A DNA stretch of 64,000 nucleotides. Origin: Trichomonas vaginalis G3 (lineage: Eukaryota; Parabasalia; Trichomonadida; Trichomonadidae). A program made the translations under genes and the position numbers. Below the pieces are notes generated by a model. It ran no database searches. It saw only the letters and a program-made list of their open reading frames with translations, and was not told where the DNA came from. The stretch covers positions 18,113,962 through 18,177,961 of the forward strand of contig NC_067208.1 of assembly GCF_026262505.1 (NCBI RefSeq), in the 5' to 3' direction. Positions 9,501 through 19,058 of this stretch are shown piece by piece (the first letter of the stretch is position 1; every line of letters starts with the position of its first letter).

Positions 9501-10863
9501 TGCACTTTCTTCGATTTTTTTTAAATTTTTGGGATAAATTTTGACATCTTTTTTTTGCTGGCGACCCCCCGTTTAGGGCATCAAAAAAACATGTTGTTTC
9601 GTTTCAAGATCGGGATATGTTGTGAACCCGACTTCTTTCATTAATGAAGTGATTTCTTAAGTTGAATAAAAACAAATTTGATTGAAATTCATACAAAATT
9701 TCTTTTTATCATTATTATTTAAGATGCTTTTTTATGTTGAATTGTTAATTTTTTTATTTCCACCTGGGATATTTTGAATTGGGCTAGCCCAATCCCACCT
9801 CTCAATTTTCTCTCAATTGGGCAATGGGGATCCCATATAAAATGTATTGTAACAAAATTTTACATGCATAATATAGTACAATTAAACAACATTCTAAAAA
9901 TATTAAATTCACATCATTTACTTGAAGATTTTATATTTTCAACAAAAATTAATACAATAATTACATTAAATTGAGGAGATTTATAATATTTATTATAAAT
10001 TAAAATATTATTACTCATTAATTTGTTGAAATATTGCATTTTAGTGGTAAAAATTAAAATTTAAGTTTACATGGAGAAAAAAAATTTTTAAATTCCAAAA
10101 AAAAAATTCAATTGGGATAACGATAGGGACAAAAATTTAGAATCCCCATATGCTTGGGATAAAATCACATGACTATGATATAGCTATGGCAGTCCCAACA
10201 GGAACCGCGGTAATTTACCGAGGTTTCCGCACACCGGTTCCTTTTTTTAGGAATTTTTTAGATTAAAAAATATGCTTTGTAAATCATTTTTTGTAAATCG
10301 GCAAAAATTTGGAAATATTCTGACGACAATAAATCTGGGAATAGTATTTTAAATACGAGAACAACCTATTTAAAAGTGTTTCGCTCGATTTTGTATAATT
10401 TCAAATTTTCGCATATAGCTTTCCGTGAATTACCGTGATTTTACCGCCACATCAATAGTTTACGACACTTTTTCCGTAAATTGAGTAGTTTACTGCACTT
10501 TTTCCGTAAAATTGAGTTACGGGAATCCGTAAGATTACCATACCTCACTTCTAGTTGAAAATAGCATTAGTATATAATAAATAGATATATTATTCATATT
10601 TTTGATTTTGAATTACAGAAAAAGTGAGTTCAGAACTTCCAATTATTATTTGATTAATTATGTTAAAAATACTATAAGGAATTAAAATACATAATGTTGA
10701 AATTTGAATTACGGAAAAAGTGAGGGTGAAAGTGAAGTGAAAAAGTAAGATATTTTTTGTTGAAATAATCATAGTTGTACAATTTTGAAACTATATGTAA
10801 AGCTATAAATTGAATAAATTCAAAAACAAAAATTGTTTATTCTTATTAATAAATTTATATTAA

Positions 10864-11732
10864 GGGTGCACACGAGAGGATCATGTAAACTTCAGAATTT
10901 AGAACCTTATTTTTAGGCATTATCTTGGCTACCTATTTAGGCTCGAAAAGCAAAAAATATCAAAAATACAACTTGACTCCATTATGACCCTTTCATGGAG
11001 GTAGTTTTTATCCGCTAGTATTTTCCCTTTGAATCTCTTTACAATTCGAAATCAAATTCAAATCTCAGTAGAAGAAAGGAAGAATCGACTTACTACGGTT
11101 GTAATACGAATAAATACATATATTTAATTATTTTTATTTACATAATAATTGTTTGAAGCTCATATTCCATCAAAGTTTTAAATAAAAACATTAAAATGTT
11201 GAAAATGTTCATATATTTTAATAGGGTTTTGGCACTTTATTGAGGAATTACTACATACATAGTCGAACTGAACTTGATATTTTGAAATTTAAATTATTTA
11301 TCAAAATTAAAATTTAACTTGAAATTTATAATTATTTAGTCATATTTTGCATAATTCTAAGTAGATTTTGTAAAAAATCAAGAAAGAAAAATTTTAACGT
11401 GCTTTATTTTTTCTTTTTTATAAGGTCGCCAAAAAAGTGCGGAAATTAAAAACCGCAGTTTGAGCACTTTCTGAGGGTCTGTTCGTCAGAAAGTATACAT
11501 TTGTAAACTTTCTGACACTAAAAAATTTTTGTCCTTTCAAAGTTTTTGACAATGTCAAAAAGTATACATCGAGGTTCTCAATTTTCCTCTCAAACGGCGG
11601 TTTTTTAAAAACACTCAATTTTTCATCGACCTTAATAATACATATTATTATATAATTAACATATTCATAATGTTTCACCCTTTCAAAAATATAATCCTCC
11701 TCCTCTCAAATAAACGTACATACGGGTGGCCT
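10864..11732 (-). mobile_element. Nested related DNA element, copy 1
   Basis: Begins after a TTAA at 10860-10863 with GGGTGCACACGAGAGG, a variant of the outer element's end, and ends near 11,732 with the inverse of GGCCACCC(G/A)-ATGTACGTTTATTTG. About 600 bp of its right part (11,110-11,732) is repeated in inverted orientation at 13,444-13,840. No coding capacity is visible. It probably inserted into the outer element. Confidence 0.5.
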
Positions 11733-11779
11733 CTTTTTTCAAAAAATTAAAATTTGAAATTTTGGGCTCAAATATTAGA

Positions 11780-12117
11780 GATTTTTTCAACCTTCAACGA
11801 TATATGTTGTCTATATCAGACCTCCTTTCTTTTTGATACTTAACATTGTTCCTAAATCTTAGCCGTTAAGGCTGTTCTGAAAAATATTTTTTTTTCGAAA
11901 AAATTCGAAAAAAATTCTTAAAATTCAAAAATCCCTTAATTCCTGAGGATTTTGGAAAAAAAGTTTTTACATGAACATGTGTATATTATATGAAGTATAT
12001 TGATAAGGTAAAAATCAAATTTTATTGCATATTCATCGAGAAAATAAACTAACGAATCCCTCAAAATTGAGAGGGTAATCCTCCTCCTCTCAAATAAACG
12101 TACATACGGGTGCACCC
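11780..12117 (-). repeat. Right terminal inverted repeat of the TTAA element
   Basis: Inverted counterpart of 9160-9500. It ends at the TTAA duplication at 12118-12121. Confidence 0.65.
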
Positions 12118-12193
12118 TTAATCAATATTTGAACAACCCGTAATTAAAATTGAATTCCTCTTAAAATTTAATCCATACGTTAATTTTTAATTT

Positions 12194-12211
12194 GCTCGGC
12201 GAATGCCGAGC
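12194..12211. repeat. Short GC-rich hairpin
   Basis: GCTCGGC-GAAT-GCCGAGC, a perfect 7-bp stem with a 4-nt loop, at the left edge of a 1.1-kb island of distinct composition. Another GC hairpin lies at the right edge (13,277-13,291), so the two may mark the ends of one unit. Confidence 0.5.
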
Positions 12212-12401
12212 TTCCCTACTTCTCTTGTCATTCCTTCAAAAACTCTAATCTCATCGCACTTACAGACATCATGATTTGATGTATTGTCGAGAAATCTTAG
12301 ACTTGTTTGTCATTTGATTATAGCATTTGAAAGTCATCTCGAAAATCGATTAACAAGACAATTTCCCAAACATCTACATACAAGTAGATGATGGTAAACC
12401 C

Positions 12402-12469
12402 ATTAGAGTTGTTTTGCTATGATTTCTCCAATCTTATGATGAGAAAAATCATGTCAAAACAGCTCTAAT
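12402..12469. repeat. 68-bp imperfect palindrome 1
   Basis: Outer arms ATTAGAG and CTCTAAT, followed inward by TTGTTTTG pairing with CAAAACAG. It has the same length and plan as the palindromes at 12,647 and 12,755 but a different stem sequence. Flanking sequence (a CTACATACAA motif before it, TTCTACACA-CT-AGCA after it) is shared with the third copy. Confidence 0.6.
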
Positions 12470-12646
12470 CGAACATTCTACACAGCTTAGCATCCAGCTA
12501 GTTCCAAGTAATGTGATTACAACATCAACGGCCAAAGCCTTTCAGAGTCCTTTAATCATTTCTTCTCATCTCAATGTGAAGTGGCCCCAAACGAACTACA
12601 AGCTGACGTTACAACGCATTACAACCCGGTTAATACGAGCATATAC

Positions 12647-12714
12647 ATTAGAGCTGCTTTGTTATGATCTCCCTCATCAATTGATGAGAGATCTCATTAT
12701 GAAGCAGCTCCAAT
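12647..12714. repeat. 68-bp imperfect palindrome 2
   Basis: Outer arms ATTAGAGCTGCTT and AAGCAGCTCCAAT around a central CATCAATTGATG. It is the best paired of the three and exactly 68 bp long. Relative to the other two, GTTGT-type stem positions are changed to GCTGC with matching changes on the other arm. Confidence 0.65.
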
Positions 12715-12754
12715 CGAACTAAAAACCTACATACAAATGAGTGAAAACAAACTC

Positions 12755-12822
12755 ATTAGAGTTGTGTTGCTTTGATTTCTCTCATCAGAAGATGAGAGAT
12801 ACCAGAACAAAACAACTCTAAT
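12755..12822. repeat. 68-bp imperfect palindrome 3
   Basis: Outer arms ATTAGAGTTGT and ACAACTCTAAT with a central CTCATC-GATGAG. Same length as the other two palindromes, 40 bp downstream of the second. Confidence 0.6.
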
Positions 12823-12884
12823 CAAACTTTCTACACAACTCAGCACAGTATCAATGCAAAGTAATGCGTCTGTATCGTTAACAA

Positions 12885-12935
12885 GCAAAGTTGTTTCGGG
12901 TCCTTCCATTTTGGAAGAATTCGGAACAACTTTGC
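12885..12935. repeat. 51-bp hairpin
   Basis: GCAAAGTTGTT at the left pairs with AACAACTTTGC at the right, and an inner CTTCCA-TTT-TGGAAG also pairs. It belongs to the same hairpin-rich island as the three 68-bp palindromes. Confidence 0.6.
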
Positions 12936-13159
12936 GAATTGATAGTGTAAACACATATACATGAAAGCGTGCATGCATAAAGACAGGTATTGTCAGCAAT
13001 GACTACCTGCCCAGCTATGAGTGATCAGAGAATTACCATCTCAGGCTTTTTGAGAACGTTTCAGCCAGCACCCTCGTATGTTGACTGTGAGAAAGGCATC
13101 CTTTATCTGAAATAGATGCTTTTCCAACAATCAAATTCGAAGATCTTCGACTTTGTTGT

Positions 13160-13242
13160 AAAAAGAGAAGGAGAAGGAAAGAAGAGGAAGGAGAGGATGA
13201 AGGAAAGGAAAAGAAGAAGAAGAAAAAAGGAAAAAAGAAGGA
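13160..13242 (+). repeat. Polypurine tract
   Basis: About 80 nearly uninterrupted purines on the plus strand. The 76-codon minus-strand frame that covers it is only the low-complexity translation of this tract. Confidence 0.8.
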
Positions 13243-13276
13243 CATATTAAATATAATGCGCACTTAATAGTGCCGA

Positions 13277-13291
13277 GGCGGCGGAGCCGCC
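13277..13291. repeat. GC-rich hairpin followed by a T run
   Basis: GGCGGC-GGA-GCCGCC with a T7 run 10 bp later. This is unusually GC-rich for the neighbourhood and may mark the right end of the hairpin island that starts near 12,194. Confidence 0.5.
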
Positions 13292-13443
13292 GAGGCGCGA
13301 TTTTTTTGACCCTATATTACCGCACGGCAATGTTTTTCTCGATTTTGTACAGCCCTAGATATAGCCATCATATATCCCAGAAGCAAATAAAAATTCTGAC
13401 TTTTTAAGCATAAAAAATGAAATTTTATTTTTTGCAAAAAACA

Positions 13444-13840
13444 GGCCACCCAGATGTACGTTTATTTGAGAGGAGGAGGATTAAATTTTTGAAAGCACTA
13501 AAATTTGTAAATATGCTAGTTATATAATAATATGCATTATTTTAAAAAATAAAAATTAAAGCACGTTAAAATCTTTTTTGATGAATTTTTACAAAAGCTA
13601 CTCAGGATAATGCAAGATATGAGTAGTTAAACATAAATTTCAAATCAGATTTTACTTATAATAAATATTTTAAATTTCCGAAAATTAAGTTCAGATCGAC
13701 TCTATACGTAGTAAATACTAAATAAGGTGCCAAAAACCTATTAAACAGTATCAAAACTATCAAGATTGTAATGTTTTTGAAGAAAAATTTATAGAATTAT
13801 GGACTTCAAACAGATATTATGTAAATAAAGTTAGTATACA
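13444..13840 (+). mobile_element. Nested related DNA element, copy 2 (truncated)
   Basis: Starts GGCCACCC and continues with the ATGTACGTTTATTTGAG motif, and is an inverted copy of 11,110-11,732 along nearly its whole length. The similarity stops near 13,840, close to where Polinton copy 1 sequence begins, so the Polinton probably truncated or landed in it. Confidence 0.55.
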
Positions 13841-13991
13841 AGTCATGGGTACGGCGGCACTGCGTTCCACCTTACCCAATACTTGTGAATTTGACACTTT
13901 ACAAAGCCGCCAACCACTTCACTAACGAACTCACTAATGTAAAAAATAAACGTTCTCACTATCGTTCTCACTAACGACTTCACTAATGTTC

Positions 13992-14276
13992 TCATAAATT
14001 TTCCTCAATATCTTCATCATCAGTGTTAACCCTATTGTAGTCATACTTGAAGCCATAAACTTTCTCTAACTTCTTAACGTACAATTTACATAACTTACCT
14101 TCGTCATCGTATGGTTTAATGATATAACTATTTCTATCTTTATACACAGTCAATGAAAAGTCAACTGGTCTCGGATGTATTTGAAAGAACATGTTATGCT
14201 CAGGAAGGAAGAATAAATGTTTAAATGTATGTTTGTTATACTGTGGAATTCGAATGAGTTGCTTTTGTTCTGTCAT
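13992..14276 (-). CDS. Small protein related to the C-terminal part of the element's HNH endonuclease
   Basis: 94 residues. The stretch from YNKHTFKHLFFLPEHNMFF to LCKLYVKKLEKVYG parallels the C-terminal half of the HNH protein at 30601-31185 (YGKHTFEFYYYSEEQDSFYF ... VHIFLNKFKKLYG). It thus looks like a stand-alone version of that C-terminal domain, without the nuclease part. Function unknown; in the HNH protein this region may be a DNA-recognition or regulatory domain. It is preceded by the T-rich start motif seen before other Polinton genes. Confidence 0.6.
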   Translation of the reverse strand: MTEQKQLIRIPQYNKHTFKHLFFLPEHNMFFQIHPRPVDFSLTVYKDRNSYIIKPYDDEGKLCKLYVKKLEKVYGFKYDYNRVNTDDEDIEENL

Positions 14277-14386
14277 TTACATCCAAATAAAAATTTTCAG
14301 TAAAATAAAAAATAAACTTAAAAATTAATGATATCACCACTCCCACACGTATGAAAACATAGCACAAAAATAAATTTAGGTGAAGT

Positions 14387-14400
14387 GGTGAGATCTCACC
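14387..14400. promoter_or_regulatory. GATC-centred palindrome, site 1
   Basis: Perfect GGTGAGATCTCACC followed by repeated TTTTTTCACCTG. It lies between the small gene at 13992 and the convergently placed end of the 175-residue gene. One of nine copies in the Polintons of this window. Confidence 0.7.
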
Positions 14401-14433
14401 TCTTTTTTCACCTGTTTTTTCACCCTGTTGAAT

Positions 14434-14961
14434 TCATTGCTTTATAACTCTCTTCCTTGGTTTCTTTTTAGTTGCTTTCTTCACGTCTGTCTCCAACTTG
14501 ACTGTCTTTCTTCTTCGTCCGTAATGATACCAGTTACTTCCACCAGTCAATGGGTCAAATGGTCTTTCGTAAGGGTTTCCATACATTCCATAGGGACCAT
14601 ACGGAAGAACTACTGGTGGAGAAGAAACATTTTCTTTAGTTCCATCGACTCTATTTAAATGCATTGTTTCACCTTTCATCTGGTCATTAAAGTCTTTTGC
14701 GTGTTTTGCAAACTCATCGTCCTTTCCTAAAGCATTTTCTGACTCAGTCGCAACCAAATTGGATGCTTTATTTATGAGCCCTATTTTATTTAATCTTAAC
14801 TTCTTTGCAACCCAGCCTCCAATCTTCCCTTTATTTGCATCTAATGTCTTCGAAACCCTTCCTCCACTCATTTTATTTACTGCGTCATAAGCTCCAAGTG
14901 CTTTTGCTCCAAATGCTAATGCTTTTGTTCCCATTGCGCCTAAAGCTGCCCAAGCTACCAT
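14434..14961 (-). CDS. Alanine/glycine-rich, basic-tailed virion-like protein
   Basis: 175 residues. The first 30 residues are Ala/Gly-rich and hydrophobic (WAALGAMGTKALAFGAKALG), the middle is basic, and the C-terminus is very basic (KKATKKKPRKRVIKQ). Such a hydrophobic-amphipathic start with a basic end recalls small membrane-active or DNA-binding core proteins of adenovirus-like and Polinton virions. No defined family was recognised. It is the first of a run of minus-strand genes spaced by 0-1 bp. Confidence 0.6.
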   Translation of the reverse strand: MVAWAALGAMGTKALAFGAKALGAYDAVNKMSGGRVSKTLDANKGKIGGWVAKKLRLNKIGLINKASNLVATESENALGKDDEFAKHAKDFNDQMKGETMHLNRVDGTKENVSSPPVVLPYGPYGMYGNPYERPFDPLTGGSNWYHYGRRRKTVKLETDVKKATKKKPRKRVIKQ

Positions 14962-15186
14962 TTACACCATATTAAAATCATCTCTCTTCAATATTATCTC
15001 ATAAAAGTTCTCGTTACTGGAGAAAGTCAATGAAACATAAGCGTTCTCACGGGCTTCGCCCTCACCGCTTTGCGGTCTATCTAACTTCTTTCTTATATCA
15101 TCTATACGCTTCAAAATGTCTGAACAATTGCTAACATCTTCTACAACAGTTATTTCATCATGAATGACCTTCAAGAACAAGCTCAT
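14962..15186 (-). CDS. Small hypothetical Polinton protein
   Basis: 74 residues, abutting both neighbours without spacing. Predicted beta-rich ends (VSLTFSSNENFYEIILKRDD) with a charged middle. No family recognised. The start is preceded by a motif (GATTTTAATA-CATATT) also seen before the 558-residue gene of copy 3. Confidence 0.5.
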   Translation of the reverse strand: MSLFLKVIHDEITVVEDVSNCSDILKRIDDIRKKLDRPQSGEGEARENAYVSLTFSSNENFYEIILKRDDFNMV

Positions 15187-16067
15187 TTAATATGCTATTA
15201 AAATCATCTCAATAATGAGTCCATCCTTTCCATCTTTAGGTAGCACAACATCTTTCATTGAAGAAGGTTCGACAAGTCTTATGTTAAACTTACTGACAAA
15301 GTTTGTTATACTATAATGCTTCGGCGGCGAATACATGTAGTTTGAAAGACATAATATAGATTCTTCAGCAAATTCACTTATACTGGATTTTATAACAATG
15401 TTCTCACGAGACCAAATACCACCAATTGACAATCTTGTAAGCAATCCTGCTGAACCTTCTACTGTAAACGTCGATGGTAACATTCCACGAAGGTCATCTA
15501 TTGACATCGTTGAGTCACTGTATTTAAATATTTTCTTAAAGCAATCGTCATTATCTAACCATGCAATAGCTTTGAAGTTTTCATTCGAATATACATCTGC
15601 TTCATTAAATGTAAAACCTGACTTCTTTGCAGAGATGACTTTAAAATCTATTGAGTTTGTTTCAAAATTATATGCTATGGTAACTTCTGAAGGTAATGGA
15701 TGTCCTTCCGCAGTCAGTTGTTCTCTCACTACCGTTTGAAGCTTTGTATTAAAAACTTTCATGTCATCTCCTGTGTCTAGTTCACATACACAGCAACAGG
15801 AAAACTATCTTGCTTCTTTGTTTCATCATTATATCTCAAAACATTAAAGTTCTTCAATAATATTGTTCTTCCTGCTGGAATACTTCGAACCTGTCTGATT
15901 TCAATAGCTTTCTCACCTCCTACATACTCTACCCAGTGTCTTGGATATTCATAAGTATACTGACTTTCTTGAATTTTGGTAGGTTTCATCATAACGTGTT
16001 CATAGTATATCTTTATACTCTTGTCAGTTAGACTCGGTGCTATGTTCTGAATATTTCTGACTTGCAT
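15187..16067 (-). pseudogene. Counterpart of the 286-residue conserved Polinton protein, region broken
   Basis: The region carries the marks of the protein family encoded at 29704, 35343, 39900 and 46518: a YxYEYPRHWVEYVGGEKAIEIRQ block matching YRFDYPIRWLQSPSDAKAIGFRR, and a later block (LCLSNYMYSPPKHYSITNF) matching LCIGKDFYDFASKFYEPPSNSF. The family is found in all three Polintons here, in variable strand orientation near the fibre or integrase genes. A structural role such as penton or minor capsid is a guess. This copy does not form one frame. Confidence 0.6.
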
Positions 16068-16083
16068 TTTTAATGGAGATAAA
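16068..16083. promoter_or_regulatory. 16-bp shared start region of two divergent genes
   Basis: Only TTTTTAATGGAGATAA-type sequence separates the ATG of the minus-strand gene from the ATG of the ATPase. Both genes must start transcription within or next to this space. Five similar arrangements occur in the window. Confidence 0.5.
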
Positions 16084-16970
16084 ATGAAGCATTTAATACA
16101 TGACGTAGATGAAGACATGAATGAAACTACAGACAAACTTAACTCTTCTCTCATTCTTCCTTTCAGTAAGGACTATGAGTTCTGTTCAAATGGTGTTTAT
16201 TTCTATTGTGGAAAGATGGGGTCAGGAAAGACATTCAACCTCATTCGTCATATACTCATAACAGAGCGTTTAGGAAACGACTCTTACTATGACCAAATCA
16301 TTATATCAGCAACTTCAGACTCTATGGACTCAACAGCGAAAACATTTATGTCAAAAGTTCAAGCCTCTGTCGTTAAAGTTCCAGACAGTGAACTCATTGA
16401 ATTTCTTCAACGTTACATTCGACGTAAGAGGAAATATTATGCCATCGTTGAATTTATACAGTCAGGAATGCAAAAGACTTCTGAGGAGATGGAAAGAATT
16501 ATTGACAAACACCACTTACGTCAGTACTCAGGAGTTTACGATATGAAACGACTTACAAACTACATTCTGTCAAAACTTTCAAAATACCCCTTCAAAAAAT
16601 ATCCTTCAAACACTCTGCTCGTTTGCGACGACTTCGCCGGAAAAGGTTTAGTTTCAAAGCCTGACTCACCATTAGCTAACATCATAACTAAAGTCAGACA
16701 TTACCATTTAACTGTAGCAATACTTATGCAAACATGGAGTTTTTTGCTTTAAACATAAAACGTCTCATAACTGACTTCGTTATCTTTCAAGGTTTCTCAC
16801 GCTATGATATTGAACTCATTTGGAAACAGTCAGGTATAACATTACCTTTTGAAGAAATTTGGGAAGCATATAAGTCTCTCATCTCTCCTCGTTCATACCT
16901 TGAGATTCATATCATGACTAATACCATTAAAGTCAAAAATATTCCATGGGAACGACCAACATTGTTTTAA
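16084..16970 (+). pseudogene. A32/FtsK-type DNA-packaging ATPase, broken
   Basis: Shows a Walker A loop GKMGSGKT near residue 43 and a Walker B strand LLVCDDF near residue 178, followed by a conserved ILMQT-like sensor block. This is the arrangement of the genome-packaging ATPase shared by Polintons, adeno-like and nucleocytoplasmic large DNA viruses. The enzyme would pump DNA into capsids. The region is broken but both ends are recognisable. It differs strongly from the ATPase of copy 3. Confidence 0.8.
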
Positions 16971-17368
16971 AGTTTAACCTTCAATTGACTGATGGTAAAC
17001 AAATTCCATGCATCTCTGTCGCCATTTCTGTTAATATTTTTGCTGTCATTCATATCATCCACTTCTCCATCCGTTAACTTTTGAGGATATGCGTTAGAAT
17101 AGCTGTTCTTAAATGAAGGCTTTTCACCTTTGAGAGCATAAACTCTATAACTTTCTGCATACTTTATGTTTGAACCTCCTGAGCCATCATTGACATAAAT
17201 TTTTATAGGCTTCCACCCTTTGTTCATGTTCCTGCTTCTTCCCTTAGCTCTTTTGTTCAGTAGTTCTACATCTTTATACACAGCTCCTGTCTCAGTGAAT
17301 TCAACAATATTTTCATTCGTTAGCTTTACATTCAAACCCTTGTCGAGTATATTGTTCATTTCATACAT
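16967..17368 (-). CDS. Hypothetical Polinton protein
   Basis: About 133 residues when started at the ATG at 17368, which is preferred because the longer frame would overlap the divergent gene at 17394. Lysine- and asparagine-rich with predicted beta strands and no recognised domain. It is convergent with the ATPase with a 4-bp overlap. Confidence 0.5.
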   Translation of the reverse strand: MYEMNNILDKGLNVKLTNENIVEFTETGAVYKDVELLNKRAKGRSRNMNKGWKPIKIYVNDGSGGSNIKYAESYRVYALKGEKPSFKNSYSNAYPQKLTDGEVDDMNDSKNINRNGDRDAWNLFTISQLKVKL

Positions 17369-17393
17369 ATAAAAGGTTTTTATTCTATATGAA

Positions 17394-18008
17394 ATGAGAA
17401 GCAAATCCATCTTAGCTGGTGCCGTTAATGTTCCAATTGAACCAACATCAAATGTTGACTCACGAACGACAAACAATATTGTCATAAAGAACTATAGTTC
17501 AGAGTGTTTGAAAGAACCAGAACCAGAGCTGAAATCCCTGAATTTAAACTCAGCTTCAAACGCTAACGCTACATCAGATGTTAAGTTAGAGTATCCACCA
17601 CTGGACCAAATTCTTTCAAGAGAAGCCAACGACAATCCTTACACAAATGTTCAAACAAATCCTTCAGATAACGTAGACCATTACCTTCTTCAGTTATACC
17701 AAACAATTTTACTCAAAGACGATAAGAAGCTTTTGGTAAATCTTATAAGTAGGAACCAAATAATTCTAACAAAGGAGGACCTTGAAAATGTTATCTCACG
17801 AATAACAGGGAAACAATGTGTCATTGACTATCTCGACCCTGAAATCGAATGCTGTGGTCAAACTCCACTATTCATGAAAATAGGTAACATCCGCATCATT
17901 GAAACACCAGGAACTACAGGAGTTGAGTTTAAGTATAAATATTCGAACGAGTATACAAAACTATCTACTGACTATAAGCTTTGTTTGAAATATGTTTTAG
18001 TAAATTAA
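17394..18008 (+). CDS. Conserved Polinton protein with C-terminal Cys-Cys block
   Basis: 204 residues. The C-terminal part (LDPEIECCGQTPLFMKIGNI) matches that of the gene at 55295-55504 in copy 3 (EPDIACCGVSYNVIDKIYVM). The N-terminal part is long, polar and Pro/Asn-rich, like the separate protein at 55574-55828. No known family was recognised. Its place next to the minor-capsid-like genes is conserved between copies 1 and 3, so a virion or assembly role is plausible. Confidence 0.6.
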   Translation: MRSKSILAGAVNVPIEPTSNVDSRTTNNIVIKNYSSECLKEPEPELKSLNLNSASNANATSDVKLEYPPLDQILSREANDNPYTNVQTNPSDNVDHYLLQLYQTILLKDDKKLLVNLISRNQIILTKEDLENVISRITGKQCVIDYLDPEIECCGQTPLFMKIGNIRIIETPGTTGVEFKYKYSNEYTKLSTDYKLCLKYVLVN

Positions 18009-18068
18009 AGCAGTCAGGAGGGCTCTTTGAGCCCATCTTGGCGCTTTGCGCCGTCAGTCAAAAAAATT

Positions 18069-18311
18069 TCAAGTTAGCAATTTGTAATATCTATCCAAAA
18101 CTTCTTCAACAGTATCGAACTCATCTTCATAATGCAAACCTAATCTTATTGACTTGGTGCAGTTTTCACTAACACAATATTTTTCTGTTCTCTTGACTGA
18201 CATAACTAATTCATTTGTTTCATCAAACAGCAACAACCAAAGTTCATGACCTAATACATAACATTCATACTTTATATTTTTAGCTCTGAGTTCTCTTGTA
18301 AGCTGTTGCAT
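18069..18311 (-). CDS. Small conserved Polinton protein
   Basis: 80 residues. The core KNIKYECYVLGHELWLLLFD resembles KNNIDFISCKGLYTLLNDMKD of the gene at 55091-55288 and both sit in the same place in the gene order. Overlaps the next gene by about 40 bp on the same strand. Function unknown. Confidence 0.5.
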   Translation of the reverse strand: MQQLTRELRAKNIKYECYVLGHELWLLLFDETNELVMSVKRTEKYCVSENCTKSIRLGLHYEDEFDTVEEVLDRYYKLLT

Positions 18312-19041
18312 TTAATATTTTCTAAAAAGTCAACTTCAACAGTCATTCGCACTGGTGCCTTCAGTTCTACAGGCTCTCCTTGAAAGTCAACAAGTCTGAA
18401 TTGCATGTCTTTCAAATTATGAGGACTAATGCGAACCCATTTACCTAAATGAGTTGCTATGACAGGAACGTTTGGAATGAACATTGAATTGACTGCATAA
18501 CAGAAGGATTTATATTCTACTGAACCTTTACTATTAACTCCTGAAATGCCTGTGACATTAGCTATTTTTGACTCAATGTATAAACAATTACCATAACATA
18601 CGTATGGAACAGATTTCATCTCAATCGTTTTGTCAACACTTTTCAAAGGAAATGTCATATGGTATGCACCCAAAAGAAGTTGTACTCTATGACTCATTCT
18701 TGGTATCTTAAACTCCTTCGCATAACTGAACTTCAAAACTCCTGCAATAAGTTTAACATTCATTAAGTTTTCTTCGTTATCCTTGTAGTATTTATGAGAG
18801 CATTTAACACTCCAGCTAATGTTTCCATCTTATATTCTACATTATTGTGAAATCTTATTTCGTGCTTCTTTCCATCTATTTCAATCTCCATGAAATCTGT
18901 TTCATCTGTTATAACGAATGAAGCGATAGTATTGAAGTCAACCATTCTGAATGCAAGCGCCTCATTCTGTAGACCTAAGTTTGTTTGTAGCTTTACTGTC
19001 CCGTATTCGTTTGGGTCTGTACTTTGCAAATAGAACAACAT
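18272..19041 (-). pseudogene. Minor-capsid-like protein region (counterpart of 54210-55094), not in one frame
   Basis: Two adjoining frames here match successive parts of the 294-residue protein of copy 3. The first gives YGTVKLQTNLGLQNEALAF against YCKLTLNTMTTKACFALLTP; the second gives NLKDMQFRLVDFQGEPVELK against ANINLTLVDANFVPVKLLCP. The second pattern, a jelly-roll-like beta protein ending in a hydrophobic strand, is what one expects of a Polinton minor capsid or penton protein. Whether copy 1 naturally encodes two proteins or is broken cannot be decided here. Confidence 0.55.
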
Positions 19042-19058
19042 TTTATTCTCATTAAAAT
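19042..19058. promoter_or_regulatory. 17-bp shared start region of two divergent genes
   Basis: TTTATTCTCATTAAA-type spacer between the minus-strand ATG at 19041 and the fibre-gene ATG at 19059. Confidence 0.5.

Larger units (their letters stand above)
9160..12117. mobile_element. Non-autonomous DNA transposon with TTAA target duplication (Kolobok- or piggyBac-like), carrying a nested insertion
   Basis: The element starts GGGTGCACCCGCATGTACG at 9160 and ends with the inverse (ending CGGGTGCACCC) at 12117, flanked on both sides by TTAA (9156-9159 and 12118-12121). The two ends are inverted copies of each other over roughly 330-400 bp, including the outer GAGAGGAGGAGGATTACCCT motif and an inner CCTTAACGGCTAAG segment. 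No open frame longer than about 85 codons is present and no transposase is visible, so it moved with enzymes made elsewhere. TTAA duplication with purine-starting termini is typical of Kolobok, reported in trichomonads; piggyBac also uses TTAA but usually starts CCC. A second related element lies inside it. Confidence 0.7.

Noticed and set aside
9774-9974. 66-codon frame inside the TTAA transposon
   Set aside because: No transposase features; AT-rich chance frame.
13033-13263. 76-codon frame of Phe/Ser-rich sequence
   Set aside because: It is the complement of a polypurine tract.
13277-13307. Bacterial-type intrinsic terminator (GC hairpin plus T run)
   Set aside because: The context is eukaryotic and no gene ends there; noted only as a hairpin.
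9160-13840. LTR retrotransposon
   Set aside because: The long repeats are inverted, not direct, and there is no gag/pol coding sequence.
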